The notes beneath the pieces are model-generated. The model was given only the letters and a program-made list of their open reading frames with translations. It was not told the DNA's origin and made no database searches. A program made the translations under genes and the position numbers. 64,000 bases of DNA. Source: Ashinkailepas kermadecensis. Lineage: Eukaryota; Arthropoda; Thecostraca; Neolepadidae. The stretch spans positions 121,001 to 185,000 of the forward strand of contig JAOTOM010003829.1 in NCBI GenBank assembly GCA_034440615.1, in the 5' to 3' direction. Shown here in pieces: positions 47,899 through 60,600 of this stretch (the first letter of the stretch is position 1; each line of letters begins with the position of its first letter).

Positions 47899-48813
47899 CA
47901 CGCGCCCGGGAGGGCCTCTGAAAATTACGCGTACTGGAGGGGGGGGGGGGCGGATTCCGCTCCCCATAAGATCTCGGCTCCTATTGAAGCTGCTGAAACT
48001 AAATTCGCAGGGTGGATGGATCCGATAGTGAACTCTATTGTGTGCAAATTTTATGACCTTTGGTCAATATCTTCAAGGTCAAATGTGTTCACATTTGTAA
48101 ACATTTCCTTGTTTTGCGTGGCTTGGCTTGTCATTGTTATGGATCGCTGTGATTGTGTTTAAATGCTCCACAATGGGCATCAATGATGTTTTGGACATTA
48201 CTAATGATGCAATGCAAATGCTAGACACAACATGTGACCTCAGGTTACCTACATAGCAGCACTTTATCAGGTCAGTTACCTGTTCCAGTTACCGGAACCG
48301 GGCCGCCCGCCCGACTGCTCCGTCGAGCAGTTCGGCGCAATCGGCTTCGTGAAGAAAGGAATGAAGTACATGAATAAAGTATGGAAACGCAATTACAATC
48401 AGTACAAATGACATACAGTAGTGCATTTATGACAACATTCCAGTTGATCAAGTTTGGTTCCATTAACCTGTCATGAACTTGACCTGACTTGACCTCTGTG
48501 ATCTAACATGACCTTGAAACTATATAGGATATCAATATACATCAAACAAGTCGCTGGTGTTGCCAAGAACACTTCCCTTTTGCGAATATACGGGAAGCGC
48601 ATCAGCGCCGATTTTTGTGGTCTGGCGCTAGGATTTTTTTTACTTTAACTTGAAAATGTTTCGGTTGATTTCTATTTTTCTTGCTTTAAACGACGTGCCG
48701 GTCATTTCTAAGCAGGTACGCAGAACATCGCGTATATCGACCGGTAAAACCTGCAGTTATGTACAAAAAACCGGAGGCGTGGGCGGATTTCGCCCCCCCC
48801 TCCAGTGCGCGTG
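47899..48813. mobile_element. TTAA-flanked (piggyBac-like) non-autonomous element
   Basis: 915 bp bounded by TTAA at 47895-47898 and 48814-48817, with inverted ends starting CACGCGC, followed by imperfect CTGGAGGGGGG blocks on each side. It interrupts a dispersed repeat whose other copy (around 11,140-11,165) shows the uninterrupted site, which confirms insertion. No transposase frame is present; a short exon-like segment lies inside. Confidence 0.8.
48289..48378 (+). CDS. Possible exon inside the TTAA element, product unknown
   Basis: A GC-rich 90-bp segment in AT-rich surroundings, preceded by TGTTCCAG and followed by AAA|GTATGG. It reads in one frame as 30 codons (LPEPGRPPDCSVEQFGAIGF then VKKGMKYMNK). 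The peptide looks protein-like rather than repetitive, but I do not recognise a family. It could be a captured host exon, a remnant of a transposase gene, or chance. Confidence 0.25.
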
Positions 48814-50035
48814 TTAAGGCTCCGGCCAATTTTGCTAGGGGCCCGGCACATCTTTGTGACCTCGACTCTTTTTAAAAAGCTTTGTTGCTTTTTGTGCACC
48901 GATGCTATTTTTTAGGTATTGGCGCGTTTTCGCAGACCCCGAAGTGTTCATTTAGTGCCAGGTCTTTTTGTTCCTTTTCTAGGATCATGTCGATTTTTTA
49001 GGGCCGTAGCATATCATCACACTTCATATCCTCATGTGACCTTGTCAGGTCGCATCACGTGCGCGTAATCCTCTCGGTGGATTCTGAGATTCTGATAACC
49101 GTTCTCGCACTTGAAGTTTTTGAGTCCTACATGCTATATCAAACCTCCCTGTGCTTTGAGGGCCCCGTTGTGTCTTGATTTGTTTAGCTCCCGTTTGTAT
49201 ATTTAGAGCAGCAAAGTGTTTTAAGGGATGTCGCATTTTCCAGACTCGGTACGCTTTGAAGAGCCCGGTGCATTTTCGTCTTCCAGTTTCTTAGGGTCCC
49301 GCGGTGTTTATTTGGCGTTCCTCGGTCATATTTGTGCGACCCCAGCACGATATTAGGGGCCCGGTATAATTTCTCGGGATCCCGTCTCGACTTTTCGGGC
49401 CCAGTCGCGTGGTTCCGGAAGAATCCGACGTCAGTTTTCTGGGCTCGACACAGTTTTTGGTGACTTATTCTGAATTATGTAAAGTCTGAGCCACGGCTTC
49501 ATTTTTCGGGCACTCGTTGGCATTTTTCGTGTCCCGCCGCGATTTGTCGAGCTCCGGTATGTTTTTCGGTGCCGTATGCGATTTGTTAAGGCATCTGGTG
49601 GCATGTTTTGACCAAGGAGCGTATTTTCCTGGCTCGGACATCTTTTTCGGAATCTCTGTTTATTTTGGATGGTTCTGGCTTGATTCTTGTCGGTTTCCGA
49701 TGCGATTTTGGGGCCACGCTGTGCTTATTTGGGGACATTGACGCCAATTTTTGGGAGTCCCGAGGGAATTATTGATGCCTCGACCAGAATTTATGCGACT
49801 ACCGACAGGAATTTTGGGTCCCATGTGCGACATTTGGGGGGTTTGGCGTTAGTTCACAGGGCGCGTTGTACTTATCTGACACCAGCGCGATTTTAGCGTT
49901 CCCCGGCGCAAACTTTCGGGCCCGGTGCAAGTTTTTTGTGTCCGCTGTATATATTTACTAGATGCACACTAACCCCACTGCCATGTTGGTGTGTTCAAAA
50001 TCGATCCAAGCCACTACGTTCTCCATTGGGTACGC

Positions 50036-50450
50036 ATCCTAACCTGGCCTAGCCTAGCATAGCTTAGCCTAACCTAGCCTAACCTAAACTAACCTAACTA
50101 AACCTAACCAAACCTAACCAAATCAAACAAAACCTAACCAAACCTAGCCAGACCTAACCAGACCTAACCAAGCCTAGCCAAACGTATCCAAACATAACCA
50201 AATCTAACCAAACCTAATCTAACTTAAACGAACCTAAACAAACCTAACCTAACCTAATCAATCCTAACCTAACCAGACCTAATAAAACCGAACCAATCCT
50301 AAACGAAATATAACCAAATCGAACCGAACCTGAACGAAACCTAGCCTAACCAAACCAAACCTAACCTAACCTAAGCAAACCTAACCAAACTTAGCCAAAC
50401 CTAACCAAACCTAACCTAATATGACCTGATCCGACCTAACCCAAGCAGAC
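50036..50450 (-). repeat. Degenerate telomere-type (CCTAA)n array
   Basis: About 80 pentamers, mostly CCTAA and CCAAA, the C-rich strand of the TTAGG repeat. Orientation is opposite to the 8.3 kb array. Confidence 0.9.
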
Positions 50451-53400
50451 CTCATTTAATCCTACCCTGTCCATTAAATTGACCTACGCTGCCCTTTTGC
50501 CCTACACTCCATACCCTGCATCTCATGTTCGTATGTAAATATGACCGATACCAGAGATTGGGTGATGATTAAAATACTTCGTCAATATTGGTATACGGCC
50601 TGATACATAAAACATATACACTACAAATCCTGTGCGTAAGATGGCTCTTGATATATACTCTGTCTCGGAAGAATGGTCATGCCATACATATACCACAACG
50701 ATGTGTGGCTCTATTTTGCTTAATATGGGCATTTGCTTACTTTATATAGTCGTCCTTAACCTAACATACCCTATCCTAGCACGGCCTTACCAAAGCAGAC
50801 CTGATTTGATCTGCCCTAACCCTGCTCTTTCCTAACTTCATTTTCATACACGCAATAACACAGCTGTACTGCCCTGCATACAACATAAGTTATATTCACT
50901 TATATAAAATCCTTCCCACGGTAGATTGACTGGCGTGGTAGCACGTGCGACCTGTATAATTTTCAACCGATGAAGTTCGCTCAAGAAAACCCACTGATTC
51001 ATCTATGCAATGAGCCGGTTGAGAAGGCGGAAAATGATGTTTGGTAATGCTTCAGGGCAGCCTTGATTGTAGGGAAAGTTGCTTCGATTTGCTAAATTTA
51101 AAGGTATCGTATAAATCACAACCGTTTAAGCTATGCGTGTATACTACTTTGTATCCAAAATGTTGTCTAACCGAGATGCTGATGGGGTGGAAAGCAGAGC
51201 CTGTTTTGCTGGTCACGACACTTGTCACTCTCGTCGCGATGGCTGACCCCTGGCACACGGCAGGTGCCGATAGTCAAAGGGAAAAGTGTAGCCAGTTCAT
51301 GGACCTGGGTAATGCAAACAACGGCGTACAGTGACTTTTATCCGTTTCACAGCACCAGATCCAATCGTGATAAACGATGAAAACGGTCGCCTTTTATTTA
51401 CACCCTTCCTCCGGATGTATTTACACCCTTGCCACGTGCGGCAAAAATGTGTGCACTGCCACGCTTCGAGATTGTCTTGGCTGTGCCGTGGTGTCAGTCC
51501 AGTGGTCTTGGCTGTGCAGTGGTTTGGTGTCCATCGGTCCATTGGTTTGCGAGCTATGCCGGTTGAAACCGAGCCGATTCGACGCACGAAAATTGATCAT
51601 ATTCCGACTTACAAATCCACGTTTTACATGCTAAACCAATTGACGACGGAGTATTTCGGCGCAACCCGTTCTCCAATCACATCGGTGTCGCTCACGTGCA
51701 GCACATTGACTCGATTGCACGGAAATTGTGCCCAAGGGGTAGCCAACACTCTGGGCTTTCACGTGGTGTGACACATTCCTCGTTCACCACGATGTGAGCC
51801 GAGTCGGACGCCAATATGTGGCATTCGGGATTTTCGTCTGGATATACAGGGTTGGAATAACAACCGGCTTTCGAATGTTTGGCATCGATAACTTTATCCT
51901 CTCCAGACAATTATGATCTGATTTTTTTTCTTCTAATTCGGCGGTTGCATGGTACTGTTTGACCATGGATTGTTCGGTGACAAAGTGCTCTAGATTTATT
52001 GAAAAGTGCAAACTTAACTACTGATATATATTTGAAAGAAAATATCCCTTCCATATTCGATTATTCAAGAATTGCCCTCTCCACAGCCATCATTAGAAAG
52101 TACAAATCTAACCATATGTGGAACCTGACGATGTTTGTAAAACATTATCGAACCTTAAGTTGAACAGACTTTCCAACGCCGTTAGGACCCCTTCTTGAAC
52201 GACATTATCACAGAAACGTTGTAATGTGAGGGTTAACATCGGCCCCTATGCTACTCAATTTCAAGTTGGGGGACCAATGCCTCTGCTCTCAACGTTCCGT
52301 GTACTTATACATGAAGAGTCCCACAAAATGAACTTTCCGAAACCAAAATACTGCAATTCGCAATTCCAGTCAGGTTTGGATTTAGGTGGGTTATCTTGGT
52401 TTGAATCTCCTTTCCCCCACAATTCTTTGTCGACACATCGACACCAATGCATGCTACCATGTTTCACGTCACATACAACTCAGTTTGCCGTTACCATGCA
52501 AATTCGCACAGGTACAGCACACGGGTACTGGCACGGGATTCTAGATGGGTATAAATCTGTACCGATTTGGAATCTACAAGAGTTATTTTCAGACAGATAA
52601 TCATAGTGATGGTAATGGTGGCAATGATGCCAATGATATTATTTATAACAAGTAAAAGCTGTAGACTGACACAGACATATCAACATGAAACAATTATGTT
52701 CATGTTTTGTGGGTGTCTGCCAATCTCCTTCGGCAATCCCCGAAGAAGACGTTTCCTACAATATGAGTGGGCCCCAATGTAGCATTGTGATATTCAAGCA
52801 ATGATTTTCTTTACCTTAATTTAATTAACACACATTTCATTTTTGGTAACTCCGACCTGAATCACTAGCCATATTTCTCCACTTTGTCCTCAAAGCTAGG
52901 TCATGAGGCCATATTTATAACAATCAAACAGTTCGGTAAAATCGAAGTGTATGAAGCTGCACTCGCACATGCTACTTACCAATATGACATACATTTTACA
53001 ATCGGGTGCCTAGTTATAGAAAGATTAGAAGCTCCTTACCTTCAAGAGACTTAATTATTTAGTTCATTTTTTTTAAAGACAAATGATCTTTATCCTTCTT
53101 TTGTAAAAAATCAACCTATAAATGGAGAATAAATAATCCCAGCCATAGATCGCACCTAGGACAGAACCTTAGGATGAGACCATGGTGTGCTATCCCCTGT
53201 CGATATCACCTGGAACGCGGTCGAAGTGTGACATATCCATAACAGGTATAGAAAGCGGTCAGGAGACACTTTTAACCTCAGCCGTTTTGCCAGTCGACAC
53301 GTTGCCGGCACGCCAAGCGTTAGTCACGAGATTGCCAGTTGAAGTCGGATTTGGTCAAGTCAAACGCCAATTTCCTCTCAGCTCTCGTCTGACCCAAACA

Positions 53401-55555
53401 TATGGATTATCATACAATAGGCAGACAGGGACCGATCGAAGTTGGAAAAAAATGATGGCTGCCCGTTGGATCGCTCTTGTTTTTTTCACCTTCAAGGTCT
53501 ACAAGTAGTCTGGTTTTTCTTCCCTCTGGTTTTCGAAGCTTTTGGCTTCACGATTTACCGACACAAACAAGGTGGAGCCCGGACACCCACGGCTCGCCCT
53601 GGACGCCAGGCCCTTCGCTTCGCCTTCATGTTGCGAGTGGTGTCCGGAGGCCAGGACCTCAAAGAGCTCTCTCCAAATGTACTGTCACGAGTCATGTGTG
53701 TATGTCCTCTGTATGCCTGTGCGGTAGACCACTTTCTTTGTCTGCCGGCCGCCGTCTCTTTCCTCCCCTATCGTGCTTGCCAGATACCGGATGAAATATA
53801 AACGTCTTGGTAGCTTTTTCCTAACGAAAAATGTATCTAGCAGATGGGACTCGGCCTCCACTAAGGGACATTATAACATCCACGGCGTTAAAACTACCCT
53901 GCCGATGTGTTACATCTGTGCCATTAATATTATAAGTCAGCATTTATTCATGAACAAAACTTTATTGTAGGATGCAGTCATTTTGGTTCATGCATGATAA
54001 TAATATATATTGATAGCACACATAAATGATTAATTTTAATAGCACTTAAAACCGTAACTTATAAAAGGTGTGCATGCTACGCTTTATGTGCAAGAACAAA
54101 ACGTTTGCGGTACAGACTTCAACTTCTATCAATAACTATTGTTTGCCTAGCAACGCCATTAATTGACCTCCCCTACCACTTCACCAAATCTCAACTGCTT
54201 CCCGTAGTTCTGCACCAATAACTTCAAGGAACAAAGGTGTGTTTATAGAGAGAAATGGTCAATTATGGCTTCCACTATTCTTGATGTTGCTACTATCAAT
54301 GCATTACACAGTGGGCCAGATCACCTTCAAAGTCGCTTTTAATTCGAAGCGCCTGCCAGATGTGACAATATAGTGTTTTCTGAGATTCTTCTGTGCGCTG
54401 AGTTCGATTATGTTGTCCATTTTGGCGTACCAAGTACTGGTAGCCCGTGAGAATGGGGGGGGGGATAATTCATCGCATTAGGGTTGTTTGTGAATTGATA
54501 CACGGACGGATGTCGATTCCAGCAGCTGCTGATCGCGGCTATGAATAGGATATTGCTGTACTTATGAAGGCTCGGCTAATACAGTGTATAGTAGTAACAG
54601 TACTATAGTAGAAATGAATTATCCTAACATCAATATCGTACCTAAATTTAGCAGACAATTCGCGCAAGGCCGCATCTATATTTCGCATACATCGTGCAAC
54701 ACTACTCATGTCAACATTAGCATGTATGTGTGCACACAGGTGTGTATGTGGACATGCAAATCACACATGACCTACATATCTAATTAGTCACGTTACCTGT
54801 CAACTGATCCCACCGAAATCGCCAACACTATATTAAACTTACATTGTCTGGTGTGTGGTGTGTATGTGCGTGTGTGACTTAGTCCTCTTCACTACAGTTC
54901 GAGTCGACAAGCCTCTCAGCTGAGTACGAGTGGGACGTCATCAGTGGCATACCGAGGGGGGCATAGGGGGAGGTGCCCCTCCTCCTGAGAAGTTATGGGG
55001 CCCCAAGAATCCCGCCGGGGTTCGGAAAAAATTGCGCCAGACTCCAAAAAAAATCCTGCTAGGGCCCCCAAAATCGTTCGGGGGCGATCGCCAAACAGTT
55101 GGTCAGTTAACGGTCGCGTTTCTCTTCGCGTCTGTTGACTTCAATTCGAAGAACTCACGGACAGGACGTCCCCGCCCCGCTGAAGTGAACGGCCCACTCG
55201 TTGGCACTTATGTATGTCCATCAACGTGCCATTCAGCCAATCTTCGTGCTTGGGGACATATCGTTCCATGTGCCGTCCAACCTGATTCAATCAGCTCGTG
55301 TCTTATAACGTTATGCAGGTATCATTTGCACTATTTCAATTTATCACCAGATAGTTGTGGTCCTCTTTTACAGCCCAAAACCCGAATTAAGATATTAACT
55401 GTGGTCTTGATAATACCCTCATCCTGTTCAATATGCCCAATGAGTTTCTTTCGCCTGAACCAAACACGATATTACTCAGATCAACACGATGGACACTTGT
55501 GTAGCGCCGCACAGATAATGCTCTCTATTCTACCCGTGGCTTCAAATTGACGAAG
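50451..55555. other. 5-kb stretch without a supported gene
   Basis: Frames at 51331-51771, 52226-52600 and 53442-53801 were read; none shows a domain, codon pattern or splice context I can support. Confidence 0.5.
54942..55090. mobile_element. Fragment of a G-rich terminal repeat element
   Basis: Starts CAGTGGCATACCGAGGGGGG, similar to common hAT-like termini, followed by G/C-rich non-coding sequence. No partner terminus or duplication was found. Confidence 0.3.
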
Positions 55556-55563
55556 CTCACCGG

Positions 55564-55741
55564 TGTGCGTCAGTGACCTGGATACTCCACATGCGCAGGT
55601 CTGGTGACAAGGCTGTCACCGTCACCCGACCCGTCCGTCTCATATTGAGCAGAGCCTCGCTCTCCGCTAATTTGACACCCATCTCATGCACCGTGGCGAC
55701 AGCGGACGGCCGCCGCGGAGGGCTGTCAGCTGACTGATGTG
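55564..55741 (-). CDS. Possible exon of an unidentified gene
   Basis: A GC-rich segment, translated on the minus strand as ...VATVHEMGVKLAESEALL, NMRRTGRVTVTALSPDLRMW, SIQVTDAHR, then the donor CACCG|GTGAGC at about 55563. The likely acceptor is GCTGACAG near 55735, or another AG close by. The periodicity resembles a beta-sheet domain such as PTB, but no family is assigned. No flanking exons were found, so the gene identity and the exact 5' edge are open. Confidence 0.4.
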
Positions 55742-55759
55742 CCGCGCGGCTCCAGCACA

Positions 55760-56424
55760 TCCAAACTACAACTGAAATTTACGGATTTAGCGCAAAAATG
55801 CTCAACTTTGGGCATTGGATCCACGATTTGAAGGCATTGGGTTATCGCTGTGTGTAAAAATATCCGCGGAACTCGGTGGAACTCACTTTATTGTCCTACA
55901 CTGGGGATCTATGGAATTATATACGTAGAGGAGTAGGAACGGGCCCCTAGCAGGGCCCTCCGGCAGTGCCAGGGACACGTAGAATCTCAAGGATAGGGCG
56001 ACCGGCCCAGCCACCCCCTTAGCTACGTCCCAGTTTGTGGCACTGACTGCGAAGATCAGCCGCAAGGAACAAATGATACCCACCCCTCCTTAGGCTCCTC
56101 AGGCGTTACCAGGGTACGACTAGCCGGCATATTCCGGTCGAAAACCGCAAGTATTGCGTTAGAATCACAATGTAATGAACATTTTATGCTAGCCATGAAA
56201 TCTGATACAAACCGGTCTGAGCAGTGTGTTCGTGCTATGCATCCGCCACTGCGCCGCATATCAGCTTCCCACGGGACGACAGCCGGTTCCAGAGGTCTGG
56301 AAAGCTAACAATGCGCGCACACCACACGCATATTCAATGACACATCCTGTCATCTAGTGATAAATATTGTGATCTATACTTCAACGTTCAATCGCATGAC
56401 ATTCATTCAATATCCGTTGTTATA
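55760..56424. other. Non-coding stretch
   Basis: Ends of 'cttagctacgtccc' and 'catccgccactg' type suggest eroded transposon termini; no complete element was delimited. Confidence 0.4.
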
Positions 56425-56705
56425 AGACCTAGACCGTGCTGCTACCTAGCGATAGCTATCTGAAGTGATGCTTCTAGAAAATAATGGAGTTCTTGAATCT
56501 GTGGAGGTTGCGAGCTGTGGAGGTTGCGAGCTGTGGAGGTTATGAACGCTTCGCAGTTGTAGAGGTTATGAGCTGTGGAGGTTATGAACGCTCGGACTTG
56601 TGGAGGTTGTGAGCTGTGGAGGTTATGAGCGCTTCGTAGTTGTGGAGGTTATGACCTGTGGAGGTTACGAGCGCTTCGGGTATGGACGGGTATATTGAAT
56701 TTGTC
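56425..56705. repeat. CCTCCAC-type array, right inverted copy
   Basis: Inverted, shorter copy of 45745-46178, sharing the single-copy tail, array and outer edge ('aatata..cgaagcgctcg'). Confidence 0.92.
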
Positions 56706-57190
56706 CTCCATGAAGCATACAAGGGGGTTAGGTTTAGTTAAGTTCAGCTAGGCTAGGGTTTTGTTGGAAGGTATAAAAATGTATTTTTGGGGTGGGTGAT
56801 TTTTCTTTTAAATGCGTTTTTCTTCAAAAACAGTTCAAGGTAGGATAGGTAAGGATAGGTTTTCTCTTCTGAATTTGCACATTTTTAGAAAAAAATTGCT
56901 CAGAAATTTTCCATTTTAACAAAAATAAATTGCTTTCTTCCATAGATGGCTAAACTAGGTCAGTTTAGGTTATGTTACATAATTTTCTCGATTTGGAACA
57001 TTACAATTACCTTGTATGCTATATTACCCACCTCCAAGCCCAGTTTTGCATGGTATGCTGCCTCCCAACTGAAAGGTATGCATTTGCAGAGAAAATAAGT
57101 GTTCACATCATGTTCAGCACATTCACAAGCATTGCACTAGAAAAATAAATTCCGTGAAATCATAATTACCTTAAACTGCAAATTTACCGG
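56700..57190 (+). repeat. Dispersed repeat, copy 2
   Basis: Same orientation and order of landmarks as 3660-4300. The LTR retrotransposon inserted about 200 bp beyond its end. Confidence 0.8.
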
Positions 57191-57399
57191 ACAAGCGACA
57201 TCAACATATTAGATACCTAATACGGAACACATCTCAATATTTATCACTAATTAACGACAGCAAAAGCTACAGCTAACAGTGCAACTACACACAAGATACA
57301 CCACAACACAACACAATAAAACAAAATTCAACTAAAACGCGGGGACAAGAAAGCTATGTAAACAACTGCGCCATTTATGACTCAACTGCATCATCTAAG

Positions 57400-57646
57400 T
57401 GTTCTATCCCCTCCTGTCTTCCTCTTCCGATGGGTCACAAACACGCACCAGCGGCGAGCAAGGCACTTAGTATTGTACGAACGCAAGGCACAAATCCGGC
57501 GCTCTGACACCAGTCCGCTCTCGACTCCTCACGCCACCCGACTCCCGCCGGCCGGCCGGGGTCACCGGATGACCCCTCTGCCGGCTGGGCGTGAAACCCC
57601 GAGTTCCTCACTCGGCCGCTAGATGGGCTGTGCTCAGGACACAACA
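57400..57646 (-). repeat. 3' LTR of the Ty3/Gypsy element
   Basis: 247 bp, the partner of the LTR at 62455-62702, one base shorter because of a G-run. It lies 20 bp after the Gag-Pol stop codon. No AATAAA signal was seen in it. Confidence 0.96.
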
Positions 57647-57660
57647 CCCCACCCCCTTAA
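57647..57660 (-). promoter_or_regulatory. Polypurine tract of the retrotransposon
   Basis: The minus strand reads TTAAGGGGGTGGGG directly before the 3' LTR. This is the expected site and composition for priming second-strand synthesis. Confidence 0.85.
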
Positions 57661-57666
57661 ACACAT

Positions 57667-60600
57667 CTACATCTCCTCAATCAGACGTTTGGGCGTTCGC
57701 GTGGCCCTGTCCGATCGCCGAGGCCGTGGGACGCCCGGTCCCACCGATACCGCGGCACCACGCGCAATCCCGCCGGCGGCACTCGCATTGGCGGCTATCT
57801 CCGCATCAACTGCACGGCCACCAGCGTCAGCGCCGTAGGCCGAGCGGTTCCAGCCGCCAGCACCGCTGCTTGCGTCACGTCTGTCGCCACCTGCCGCACT
57901 GCTGCTGCGGTCGCCGACGCCACGGGAAGCCTCCGGGGTCCCGTCCTCCTCGTCTTCCGCGCCCGCCAGCTGACCGCGCTCGCCATCCGTGGTGGTGGCA
58001 TTCTCGCTGCCCTCGCCGTCGTCTGCGCTCACCACTCGCCGTCCCCTGCCGCCCTCCGGGGCATGAGCGCTCGGCGCACGCTCGCCGGCGTCCGCGCAGT
58101 CGCCACCGCTACGGACGATCTGCGGTGCCGCGATCGCGGGCTCGCGAGCTGCAGCAGCCACACGTGTCCAGCCTGGTGGCGCACCATGTCCGCGCTCCGG
58201 TCGCTGTTCTCCGTTGTCGCCTCGATCCGTGGCGGGTGCGTCACCTCGCTGCTCCGCCGCCAGCAGTTGGTCAACGTGGCGAGACCAGATAGCGTGCCCC
58301 ACGTCCACTTCGTAGGACACGGGACCGGGGCGTGCGACAACTGTCCCGCGCACCCACTTACTCGCGCCGGTGTAACACCGCGCCCACACGGCGGCTCCTA
58401 GCCGAAATTCTCTCAACCTGCCACCTGCTGATTCCTGCAGCCGCTGGCCGGCCTCTTGTAGGGCTGTGTCCGCACTCGGCACCAGCAGGTTTAGCCGTGT
58501 GCGGATGTCCCGGCCGTACAGTATTTCTGCTGGCGTACGCCCTGTGGCCGCATGCGGAGTCGCCCTATAGGCCATCAGTGCGCGGGCCAACGCGAGGTCC
58601 ACTCCGCCGCCCGCAGCCACGGTCGTCCTCAGGGCGTTCTTCAACGTGCCGACCGCCCGCTCCGCTAACCCGTTTGATGAGGCGTGGTACGGAGCGACGC
58701 GAACGTGACGAATGCCGTTGGCTCGCATGAAAGTGGCGAACTCGTGGCTGGCGAACTGAGGGCCGTTGTCAGTCACTACTTGCAGTGGCAGCCCCAGCCG
58801 AGCGAACATGTCCCTCATTACGGCCACTGTCCGGCCGGCCGTCGTTGTCTTCATCGGTACCGCCTCCAGCCACTTGGAATAACTGTCCACGACGACGAGG
58901 AAGCTACAGCCCAACATCGGGCCCATGAAGTCGGCATGGATGCGCTGCCATGGCCCGCTGGCGGGCTCCCAGGCGTGCCGAGCCGCGTGAGGGGGCGCTG
59001 CCCTCCTGGCGACGCAGGCGTCGCAGTCGCGCGCCAGCGCCTCGAGCTCGGCGTCCAGCCCCGGCCACCAGACGAACCGCCGCGACAGCTGCTTCATTTT
59101 CGTGGATCCGAAGTGTCCTTCGTGCAGCTCCTTCTTCACGGCACTCCTAAGCCCACGCGGCACCACGACCCGACCGCCCCAGAGCACGCAGTCGGCGTCT
59201 GTGGACAGTTCCTCTTGTCGAGTCTTGAACGGGACGAGGTCGGGGTCCACCACCGCCGGCCAGCCGGATCGCACCGCCGCCAGTACTCGGGCGAGCACCG
59301 GATCCCGCCGCGTGGCCGTGGCGATGTCGCGTGCAGTCAGACCTGGTCCCTCGTCCGCGACGAAAAGCACGCAGCCACTGCCATGCTCCGCCTCCTCTTC
59401 TGCCGCCGCCCGCTCGTCCGCCGGGTTGGAGACCGGCAGCCGCGACAGGGTGTCCACTACCCTCATCGCATCGGTGCGACGTAGCTCCACCCGGTACTGG
59501 TATGCAGCCAGCTGGAGCGCGTAGCGCTGCATACGTGCCGCGGCCAGGCACGGCAGCTCCCGGTCAGGGCTTAAGATCCGTGACAGAGTCCTGTTGTCCA
59601 CCACCAGGGTGAAAGGCCGCCCGAAGACAAACTGGTGGAACCGTTTGACCCCGAAGGACACGGCCAGTGCCTCCTTCTCCACTTGGGCGTACTTGCGCTC
59701 AGTGGGGCTCAGGGTCCGGGAAGCGTATTGGACTGGTCGTTCCATCCCGTCCGGCATCGCCTGGAGCAGAGCCGCTCCCAGTCCGGTTGAGCTGGCGTCT
59801 GTGACCAGCCGCAGAGGCAGAGCCGGATCGTACCGCACCAGAACCGGTGCTGTTACCAGCATCTGCTTTATGCGGGTCACGGCCGCTGAGCACGCTTCGG
59901 TCCACTTCCACTTCACGTCCTTCTTCAGCAGAGCGTACAGCGGAGCCAGGACCGCCGCCAGGTTTGGCAACAGCCGCTGGTAGTAGCTGATGGAGCCGAT
60001 CAGAGACTTCAGCTGGTGGACGTTCTGCGGTTCCGGTGCCCGCTTGATGGCGCTGGTCTTCTCCTCCAGAGGGCGCAATCCTGTTGCCGACACCCTCCAC
60101 CCGAGGTACACCACCTCATGCAAATCAAACTCGCACTTTTCCTTCTTGAGCCGCATTCCGTTGTCCTCCAGTCGCGTTAGGACCCTGTCCAACCGCTGGA
60201 GTAGCTCACGGTCACCGTCTGCCGTGACGAGGATGTCGTCGAGGTAGCTCACAACCCCGGGGAGACCATCCAGCACACGGTCCATGATGGCCTGAAACAC
60301 CGCCCCACAGATGCTGATGCCGTAGGGCAGTCGGTTCATACGGAACGCACCTCGGTGCGTGGTGACTGTCGTCACGTCCTTGGATTTGTCGTCCAGCTCG
60401 CACTGCAAATATGCGTTCCGACAGTCCAGCTTCGCAAACTTCTTGCCCTTGATGCTGGCGAAGAGCGCCTCTGGCGTGGGCATCGGGTACTTCAATGGCT
60501 CCAGCTGAGGGTTGACTGTGATCCGGTAGTCTGCACACAGTCGCACTCCATCTTGCTTGGGGATAGGCACCAGAGGTGTGCCCCAGCCAGAGAAGTCGCC

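Larger units (their letters stand above)
47316..49960 (+). repeat. Dispersed repeat copy B
   Basis: Collinear with copy A over more than 1.6 kb. It is interrupted by the TTAA element (47899-48813) and by a segment at about 49012-49115 that is also found at 14146-14250. Confidence 0.85.

Noticed and set aside
58332..59612. Plus-strand frames of 100-266 codons inside the retrotransposon
   Set aside because: Antisense shadows of the GC-rich Gag-Pol frame.
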